Source of the DNA: Branchiostoma floridae
Lineage: Eukaryota > Chordata > Leptocardii > Amphioxiformes > Branchiostomatidae
NCBI RefSeq assembly: GCF_000003815.2
Contig: NC_049986.1
Coordinates: 16,939,375 to 17,003,374, forward strand
Direction of reading: 5' to 3'
Length of the DNA: 64,000 bases
How positions within the stretch are numbered: position 1 is the stretch's first letter; every line of letters begins with the position of its first letter. This document shows, piece by piece, positions 55,537-64,000 of the stretch. The notes below the pieces were generated by a model that was not told the origin of the DNA, searched no databases, and was given only the letters and a program-made list of their open reading frames with translations. Position numbers and translations under genes: made by a program.

Positions 55537-58500
55537 CAAGGTAATTTCAACATAAACTATTCCTTACTTGAAGGCTAAAGCCGTTAATAACACTATGGCA
55601 GACCAGGCTGTATGTCCACCAAAGCAGTAAACAGAAAAAAATACTAAGCATTCATCTGCAGCATTCCTCAGTAGAACTAACCTTTCCCGTGTGGTGCGTG
55701 GCTCTCTCTTCGGTACGAGGGGCGTGGTCATCTGGGACTGTCGGCTGCTCTCCGACCCAATAAACCCGCTGTCGATCTCGGCCTCCTGCTGGGGCTGGTT
55801 CTGGGTTGCCTTGATAACAGGGCGGTGTGTCGGGGAAGAGCGTCCACTGTCCGCTACACTGCTGGTGCTGCCCACGTGTGTGGATGGCTGGGACTGTAAT
55901 GGCTAGAGTATTGTACAAACCATAAGTACTACTAGTATAATATTAGTAAGTACACTACATGTTCACTGAAGTAAAAATGTCGGTCATGGAAGCAAAAGTT
56001 ACACTGTTACACTAGGACTACCACTGTCAGTAAGCCTATACAGACTATGACTATGCACAAAGGAAGACCTGAAAAAAAGGGAAAAAATGGCTGTAAAATC
56101 ATACAAATGCTGAAAGTAACACATAGACTTCACCCATAATTCTTTCATGTAGTGATAAAGAAGGGAAAGCATTGCAACATAAGAGCTCCCAGCAATCAAT
56201 GACCAAAAATCTAAGAAAAAGTAAAGTGAAATCATTATCACAATGGGGAAGGAATACAGTAGTTACAAACCTTAAAATCTATCTCAATTTCACCTTAACT
56301 AGAACTGTAAGATAAAAGCTGCAAAGTGGAGTATTATTAATATTAAAATCCACCTGGCCACAGTGTTCACATCTGTCCATGTTCTGGCTGTATTCCAGAG
56401 TTTGAGGTTTAAGGATAGGTTTGGGGAGGTGAGAGGATATCTGTCTACACGGCTGGAACATGGTGGACGACCGTCGACTCTCTGTCACTGTATTGGGAAC
56501 GTTGTCTGGCAAAGGCACATCATGATCCTGAAAACAGCCAGTACACTTGTTAGAACAAAACATTGCAGTAGAAAGATTTTAGTGGCTTAGCTGATGCATG
56601 AACATAAACCCAGTGCTGTTAAATCAAACACAAGCAGGATTCTGAGGTCCCGCCAAGTTAATATCCTAATATCAACTGAGACTGAGAAACAAAGCAGAAA
56701 GGCAACAGCAGTGCACATATTTACACAAGCCATGCCTAAAGCTTATTCAAAACCAATGACAAACTAAACAGCTGACAAATTTTCCTTTATGCCACCAACT
56801 AAAAATACACCGCAAGAAAGACCATGATCATGAAAGAGCCAGCCTAGGGTATTGTGAAATTGGAGATCAATTGAACAGAAATACATGGGTGTGTATGTGC
56901 AAGACATAGAGTGAGTCAAAAGCTGACTGCACTTTATATTGTGAAGAGTGCAAGAATTTGTGCAAAGTGGAAATTGCACCATGTTGCAGCTTGTTCACCT
57001 GAGGTTCCTCTTGCACAACGCTGACATCATGAGAAGAGTCAGATCTGCCAGTTTTCACTGTGCACATTGCGTTATCCTTCTCATTATTAGTCTTCTCACA
57101 TACAAAATCTTCCGCTGTCTTCCTCTTTGCAACGCTTTCTGTTGTATCTTCTTCCCTTCCTTGCAACCTGAGCTTAGTTTTCACTTGTCTGTGTTTCTTA
57201 CCACCATCTGTGTAACTAGAGTTGGGGCTGCTATCCAAAAGCAATGAAACCATTGGCATGCTTTCATTGTTGATGTCATGAAACTCTGACAAGTCTCGTT
57301 GTGCCCTTGGTAGCGATGTGACATCACTTTCATCATGAGGTTCAGCAATCAGCTCAGCATCATTGGTGGAAGCAATGTCAGATGTTGCAGGCTGTATGGA
57401 GGCACTTTGGTCATACACTGATGACGGTTCCTCAAGACACTCTTGCACAAACTTAACAAGATCTTTGTCTGTCTGAGACAGCATGCTAGCATTTCTTACA
57501 ATATCATCGTCTTTTTCAGCAGTTCTAATAATATCTGGTTCTCCTTCTTTTTCACAATGTCTTAATTTCTCATCTTTTTCTAAACTTCTTACAATATCTG
57601 TTTCCTCTTCTTTTTCAACATTTCTTACAACATCTGTTTTCTCAGTTTCTTCAAGGTTTCTTACAAAAATCTTTTCTTCCTCTTTTTCACCATTCTTTGC
57701 TATATCTGTTTTCTTAATATCTTTTACTCCTTCCTTCTTCTTCTGTCTCCCATCTTTATCTTTTCCAATAAGGAGTTGGCCTTCACATGAAGAACCAAAC
57801 TTTTCCTCAGTGGCTCCTTGTTTGCAATCTTTAAGAGATCTTGCATCAAAATCAACATCACTTTCAGATAATCCCTTGCTTTCATCACCAGACTTCCCCT
57901 CTGAGAGTCTATCCTGTTGTGACTGACACACGTTGTGATCTGTAGTTGCATCTTCTACAGGAAGTGTTGGCTCCATACTGAGTTCTGTTGTAGTGTGTTT
58001 TTCACCATGGGGTAAGCTGATACTGCTGGTACAGTCCACAACTGAACATGACTGCTGCTAAACAAAGGACATAGTCAGGACAAAACAGTCATCCAAACAA
58101 ATTATTATTCTCATCCAACAGGGTTTTCCGCGAACCTTTGAAGAGTAATCTTAAAGGTCTGTGCAAGAAAATTTTGTACCATTTTAATGACAGTCCAACA
58201 GATTATAAAAAGCGGTTTTATACTTGAGTATAGCCCGTAGGTTAATGGTAAGCAATATTTTACTGAGATCAATATCAAGAAATGTCTGCAGTGCATAGAA
58301 AAAAAAGAGTTGTCAGTATGAATAAAAAATAACAAAGCTGGGCCTGGAGAAGAAAACAGAAAGTTTATCAATAATCTCTTAAAACACAAAAGGAAAAAAC
58401 TATAAAACAAAATTATCATCAGGATAATCAAGGCATTAAACTGCATACATAACAGATAAGAATCAGCTGAAATCATATTTCCAACACATCAATTATAGAA

Positions 58501-61500
58501 ACCAAAATCATGCTAAACATGTGCATGCATAAACATAGCATTGTTACCATAGCAACCAGACTCATTTTCAGATTCCTCCCACTGTGTAGGTAGAACATCA
58601 AAGGAAAATGAACGACATTTTTATCACCATGAAATAAAATCATGCCCACCAAGTTTTGCTCTGAAAATATTTGGCTTGAGGTGCAAGTCGTTTCCATGCA
58701 AGAGTCCTGCTGCATGCGTGAATGTCATAATGTAGGAATGAAATTGGTCAAAGACATGTACTCATTTCATAGGCAACACTGTAGTTGATACGTACAGCAA
58801 GGAGTGATACACACAAATACTGGTATTACTTATTTCAAGTTACTACATTTTACATACTGTCACTTCCAAAAAATAGTGACTGGATTGAAAGTGTAATTAT
58901 AGCATGACGGTCCTAGAATTTGTCAGATATTCAAAATTCCTTTTAGAACATTTTAACATTCATAGCACTACAGACAAGTTAAACCCACCTTGTTCTGAGA
59001 CTTGGGTGCTCTGCTATGAGAAGCATTCCTTCTGTCCTTGGGTCTGACCGCTGGAGGTGTGTCATCCTCTGACTCCTGGTCTCTCCTACTCTGCCACTGG
59101 TTCCCTACACACACAAGATAGTTCTGGATCGTCAGCAGTTTCTCAGGAGAGAGCAATGTCTCAGCATCAGGGTGGTGTTCTGAGTTTAGAGGCATTTTTG
59201 CTGTCGAACTGCGAGATTAGATTTATGTTCTAAGGACTACACCACTGGAAATTCTAGGGGGGAGAACTATGTATCTAAGGTGTCCGTCATGAACTCCTAT
59301 TAAAACACATTACTTTCTGCATGACATATAGTAGAACCTATTAGTGTATGTGAGTATGTTACATTTTGTGTAAATTTCAGTTCTGTGAACGAATTTGGCA
59401 GGATATTTAATTTGTCCACCCCTATTAAGTGCATGGTAGAGCCCTTCCAGCAAGTGTCTAGCAGAAACACCTGTTGGTATTTATTCTAACTTTACTGTTA
59501 TTGCTGGTGCCAATTGATTTTACGCTAGTTAAGGCTACAGATTCATCTCACAGTTTCAGCTGTTCATTAACACGAAACAAAGGTTTGAAAGAAAGAAAAA
59601 TGTAAATATTTTGCATATCTACAAAGATCTTATATCAAACTGAACATAAGTCAGACTTTGGTAAGAATTGCTGTATGTAAAATTAATACATCAAATACAT
59701 CAGCCTGCATCAAATACATCAGCAATATATATATTTCTATCCTCAAACCAAATCAATTGAACACATTTGGCATGGTTTTAATATCAGGTTTCATTGACTT
59801 TGAAACAGTTACAAAAAACATGTTTACCTTTTCTATCTGGGCTGTCGGGTGAGAAGTGCAGAGATGACTGGTCATGACTTGTGTCCTGGTGCGAGGGCTG
59901 GCCTGGGGTGTGTCCGAGCAGACGGGAGGGGAGCCGAGACCGCTCTTCTTCCGGGAGGTCAGTCTCCTCTAGCTGTGGACTGGACACCTGAGACAGGCTG
60001 GACACAGGAGGTATGTGTAGTCAATAATGAGTATACATGGGAGACTATTGTTGAGAAGTAGCAGACTTGGTCAAAACCACTGAAAAATATGTCAATTCAC
60101 TGTACTTGGCTTTTATGGTATGATCTCTCGTATGAAAACAATAACTGCTGTTACCTGTCATCTAACTCTGGAGGCAGGTCCAGCGATAAGGGAGCATCTC
60201 TTCTCAACTCCTGTAGTTGCTGAGGCAAAAACACAGTGTTACTCCAAAACCATACATACGACCAAGTTATGATATTGTGAAAAATCAAACATATTAAACA
60301 CAGAATAAAAGTACTCAGTAAAATAAGACATGCAACTGGAAAATTTGTAAATGGTCAGACTTCTGTCAGGGAGACTACAATTAGATGTCTACCTTTAAAT
60401 TAACTTGATTCTTGTGAATGAGGAAATGACTGTGTAATTACCTGCATGAGGTCCTGTATCTCCCTGTCCCTGTCAGGTGTGCGAGGCATCCCCTTCAGCT
60501 GGCCGTACCTGTCCATCAACCTGCCAAACTCCTCCTCCATCCTCCTCCTCCCCTCCTCCAGCTCCCCCTCCAGAGGCAGGTCCATCTGTGTGTGGAGACT
60601 CTCCATGGGTTCTGTGGCTACAGACTCCCTCAGACTTGTACCTAGTAGTAGTAGAAGAAGTAGACTGGTTTATTAACAGGGCTCAAAATACCAATTGCAT
60701 ATGCAGGTTAGTGCAGGTAAAATTGGAGCTGTGCAGGTATTTCTGGTGTCTACCTGTACCTACATGTAACCTGCACTGGTCCAAGTACTGGGTTTTATAC
60801 ATGAATGTCCTAAGATGTAGGTGTATGCGGATTGTTATTACCATATATCAGCTGCATTGACTGTTACCACATATTAAAAATAAAAGAAACGTAAAAATGA
60901 TTCCTCAACAATTTTAGTATGATCCATACTTCTCAAATTCTAGAGTGGTGCAGGTAAAATTTGTCTGATGCAGGTAATTTTTAATGTTATCTGCACCAGT
61001 GCGGGTATACAGAAAAAAGTATTTCGAGCCCTGATTAAGCAAGCAATACGCATAACAGTCCTCCTGGGGGTTACTACAGGTATATGTTGGACATCTAAAA
61101 CTAGCAACATCATCAGGATATTCTAATGTGTTTTAAGGTCTGATTCAACTTTTACCAGCTTTAATGTCGTATTGCGAGGATATCACAATGAGTGAGTCCA
61201 ATTTTTGTGTTGGAAATTACAGTTCAACTATTTCAAGGATATTACAATGGACTATAAAAATAGCAAACTTTGTGAATGACATGGTAATACCTGTGTCCTG
61301 TTGTGTGGTGTCAGGGCTGGGGTTGGTCCTGTTGTTCTCCACACGTTCCCCCAGGTCTTCTAACCGCATCCCCAGCTGGTGTAGCTTACCAGCAACTGAC
61401 TGTGAACAGGGAACATGAAAACATTCTAGTTAACCTGTAGCAAACTGAAGGAGCCATTTGGCTACCAATTCCTTATTGTTTATGAGGTTAGGCAGCAGGG

Positions 61501-63892
61501 AGTAGGTTAATTGTCACTAATTCTATCACCAGTAGAATTCCCCTTGTAGTTCAAGTAAATGGAAACCAAAAAAAAAGGTGAGTCTACTGGTAAGAGGAAA
61601 GACAACATTTGACAAGTTTCTACATTGACAGAATAACAAACATTACATTAAGTACTGTTGAAAATAACACAACAGAAGATAAAGCTCCTGTCACAAAAAC
61701 TGAAACGTGTCAACTAGATATCTCTGCAATTTGATCAAAACACGATTTCCATACCTTATCTTCGTCGAACTCCCCCTTTGTATCTCCGGCCCGCCTCATC
61801 CTGTCGTGCTCGTCCCTGGCGTCCAGGTAGTCCTGGTTCAGGCGGTCGTTCTCGGCCTGCAGGCGGCTCAGAACCTCGTCCTGCTCCGCCAGATTCAGCT
61901 GGTTCAGGTCCAGCAGGGCCTCAAAGGAGTCAACCTGGAGGGAGGTACATCGAGTCAATACATGGAGGAACATGCTGAGTAATTACATCAGGAGGTAAAA
62001 CTAGTACTGCGTGTGTCCTTCACAGGTTCAAGTCTGCTTCGTTTTAATCCCAGTGCCTGTAGAGCTCTTGCACAGATTCAGATAGCAATCTATCACAGAT
62101 GACATATAGAAATGAACTGCACATGCAAAATATGTCTTAAAACATTAGCAATCAACAGTCCACAGCACTAACTTGACCTAAAAGAGTAAGACACCAGTAA
62201 AGAAATTGGTTGAAACTTTGAGTGTTGTTTCTAAAAGTCCTGACCAAACTAACTGTGACAGTTTGGAATGCAAAAATGCTTGAATTTATTTTAGAAAAAG
62301 GGGTGTGGGTGGCAAGACCTTGGCCCTTAGTACTCCATGGGGCATGGGGCCATTAAAATTTTATAGCTTGTACATAACAGGTTAAATTTCAAGGTGGATT
62401 ACTTTACCTGATAAAGTCTCTTACAAAGAATCTCTTTCATGATAAATGTTTGTGAGGAATTTTGTGACACAGATAGGGGTCTTAGTAGACAGGCTTTGTG
62501 CACAGGGACAAAGGGAGAGGACTTAGGATCAAGGTTCAGGGGTACCAAGGGGGGTATTAAGTGGTTCTTTGGCTGATATGATATCATTACACATTTATCT
62601 TGTCTGTACTCTGAAGAGCTCTATGGTATGAATGGGATAATACTGTAACTGCATTTAAGTTTGTGGGGATTCAATTTTGTGGTAGGGCAAAATGGAGTGT
62701 TTGCAAAGGTTTGTGGCAAAATGGTCACTACTAGAAACATGCACATAAAACTACCACAAAAATTTATGCATTTACAGTATATCACTGATGAAAAGCTGTT
62801 ACATTGTCATGGTGAAATCAAAGTGGATTTTACATATCAATCAGAAAATTCCCTAAATGTGAATACAGTTTTTACTTGCTATCAACGATGAGTACACATT
62901 CATGTATTACAATGTACCAGTTGTTAACATATCACATTTGCAAATACTGAGATTTTACAATAACAGCTGAAAAAAAACAATGCAAACACATGTCATATAT
63001 ACACTCAAAATACAGCCATCTACAGTATTGTGCCCTCTCTGCCCTTGTCAGTGTTAAGGAAGCACCAGGGGGATATTAAGCTATCAAATCTGACAGGACT
63101 GCCACTGATCCATTAATAATATCCACATGCAGAGCTTACATCATTTATTATTCATTACCCTGTACCAGTACATACCCACCTGTGCAACGGTAAACATTCT
63201 TATCAGTGTTACTGTGTTATATAAACTTTGAGGTACTGATTTAAGTGAAAGTAGGGTAGAGTGAAAAATATAACAAAAAGCAATAAATGTGATTACGCAG
63301 CAATTCTGCACTAAAACTTAGTACAAAATTGATAATAAGGGACATTTAGTGTAAGATAAGATGGTAAAAGATATAAAAACAAGATATATCTTCATCTTCA
63401 ATACGAATTACATCATGTACACTGCTGCAGTTATGGCTGATTTAAATTAAAGCAAGGAGGTTGAAAAAGAGAAGGCCTTCCCTTTTCCAACCTCCTTGTT
63501 TAATTATCAAAGCAAAGGCTTTCTGATATATAAGTCACCGACCTTACACTGACAGAAGTAAGCTAGTAAGAATACTTGAAAAAATTGAAGTGATGAGTTC
63601 TTTAAAAATTGTGTATGGTGAATCTTAGCCCTTATCTTGTGACTTAATGGTACATTTAGATTGTTACTGTTGTTGTTGTTGTTGTTTAGAAAGTACATCT
63701 ATTTTATGCTTACCTGGTCCTCCAAACTTGCTGCCTGTAACAACAGGGCCACTTTCAGACTCTCTCCACTGGCAGTAGCTGTGAGAGTAGGGTCCTCCTC
63801 CCCCTCTCCAACAAATGGGTCAGGCCCATTTCCTGCAGACATTGCTGTCTGGGTCAGTCTACTATGAGAGGGCTGGGGTGGGGACAGGGTAG
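50069..63892 (-). CDS. AKNA-like centrosomal/coiled-coil protein, 3' part, 16 coding exons (5' end outside the window)
   Basis: Exons in transcript order: 63714-63892, 61755-61934, 61291-61399, 60442-60641, 60155-60219, 59828-59997, 58989-59104, 56999-58057, 56354-56527, 55682-55893, 55111-55295, 54496-54634, 52757-52977, 51177-51594, 50640-50805 and 50069-50215. They total 3740 nt (1246 codons with stop), all phase-consistent. The first five exons are coiled coil (NLAEQDEVLSRLQAENDRL; EEEFGRLMDRYGQLKGMPRTP). The 1059-nt exon is acidic/lysine-rich with tandem DIVR-EKEEE units. The next exons are Ser/Arg/Pro-rich, with Cys pairs in CEHCG and CPLCGGSGVHTHGEY. A short coiled coil (AIQGLKREIENMREELDDRL) and a basic C-terminus (SLERAERAAREMKRRSRKM) follow. 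The order coiled coil, disordered middle, basic helical tail fits AKNA, a microtubule-organising centrosome protein in vertebrates. Human AKNA and WDR31 share 9q32, supporting the call. Domain-level proof is lacking. Confidence 0.6.
52978..54495. other. Intron of the AKNA-like gene, nothing recognised
   Basis: Only small chance frames on the plus strand. No member of the repeat families in this window was recognised. Confidence 0.4.
54845..55065 (-). repeat. Dispersed ~200-bp repeat family, copy 4
   Basis: In reverse orientation relative to copy 1, with the reverse complements of 'gggagccgatgtt' (near 55005), 'gtcattttaagcttatg' (near 54975-54995) and the 'cctagcacagaaggacagg' block (near 54860-54880). 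It lies in an intron of the AKNA-like gene, sense to it. Confidence 0.65.
55464..55538. repeat. CA dinucleotide microsatellite
   Basis: A (CA)n tract with a few AA and TC interruptions, in an intron of the AKNA-like gene. Confidence 0.95.
57480..57700 (-). repeat. Intragenic ~45-48 bp coding tandem repeat (KEKE-type) in the AKNA-like gene
   Basis: Within the 1059-nt exon the peptide pattern D-(I/V)-V-R-(N/S)-(V/L/A)-E-K-(E/D)-(E/D) recurs four to five times (for example TDVVRNVEKEEE, TDIVRSLEKDEK, DIIRTAEKDDD). At DNA level the plus-strand 'ttcttacaa' motif recurs near 57494, 57588, 57624 and 57657. Alternating Lys/Glu runs often form helical or interaction-prone segments. Confidence 0.75.
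60677..61033. repeat. Miniature element family B (CAGGGCTC ends), copy 2
   Basis: It begins 'cagggctcaaaatacc' and ends 'gtatttcgagccctg', an inverted pair. Several 'tgcaggtaaaat' and 'acctgcac' blocks occur inside in both orientations, matching copy 1. 'attaa' flanks both sides (60672-60676 and 61034-61038). It lies in an intron of the AKNA-like gene. Confidence 0.7.
61935..63444. other. Part of an AKNA-like gene intron, nothing recognised
   Basis: Non-coding AT-rich sequence without a recognised repeat family; small frames here lack support. Confidence 0.4.
63445..63506. repeat. 62-bp near-perfect palindrome
   Basis: Centred between 63475 and 63476, each 31-nt arm contains 'caaggaggttg' and 'gaagg' (or complement), with only a few mismatches and essentially no loop. 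It would extrude as a cruciform or fold as an RNA hairpin. It lies in the intron before the second in-window exon of the AKNA-like gene. Confidence 0.8.
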
Positions 63893-64000
63893 CTACAAGA
63901 ACAAAGATGAGAAATTGATTATTTTCAAAACACTCTGTCAAATTTATTGAAGGAACATTCTTTGAAAAATGATCAATATTTTTATGGTAATGAAATATAG

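Noticed and set aside
57483..57926. 147-codon Ser/Phe-rich plus-strand open frame
   Set aside because: It is the antisense shadow of the lysine/glutamate-rich exon of the AKNA-like gene.

Overview
This is intron-rich, moderately AT-rich animal nuclear DNA. The gene content (WDR31, an AKNA-like coiled-coil protein, a secreted coiled-coil/fibrinogen-domain lectin and a spinster-like MFS carrier), the short exons with GT-AG introns, and the density of small palindromic repeats suggest an invertebrate chordate. An amphioxus (Branchiostoma) is my best guess; the species is inferred, not proven.

Layout. 1-9.99 kb: no supportable gene; a ~175 bp foldback element (5709-5883) and a 919 bp inverted-repeat element with internal tandem units (6789-7707). 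10.09-41.74 kb, minus strand: a complete WDR31 gene, 10 coding exons, 349 aa, whose exons join in phase throughout. Its fifth intron is about 23 kb (15903-39013). Inside it on the plus strand lies a two-coding-exon gene (31710-36952, 678 aa) for a secreted protein with coiled coils and a C-terminal fibrinogen-like domain. The same intron holds an orphan ASB-like (SOCS-box) exon fragment and several repeat families. WDR31 intron 1 is mostly a 5'-truncated non-LTR retrotransposon.

41.74-43.1 kb: a probable shared promoter region. 43.10-47.50 kb, plus strand: a complete 9-coding-exon, 495 aa spinster-like major facilitator transporter with a spliced 5' leader. 50.07-63.89 kb, minus strand: the last 16 coding exons (3740 nt, 1246 codons with the stop) of a long coiled-coil/low-complexity protein that best fits AKNA; its 5' end lies beyond 64,000. 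It converges with the transporter.

How they relate. WDR31 and AKNA both map to human 9q32, so this window may preserve an old chordate linkage. Nothing suggests an operon or one pathway; the nested lectin gene is probably transcribed independently. I found no prokaryotic-type system, CRISPR array or rRNA. The most unusual features are the nested gene, a duplicated splice acceptor in the lectin gene, a transposon-like element in its 3' region carrying the only canonical poly(A) hexamer found there, and several miniature inverted-repeat families.
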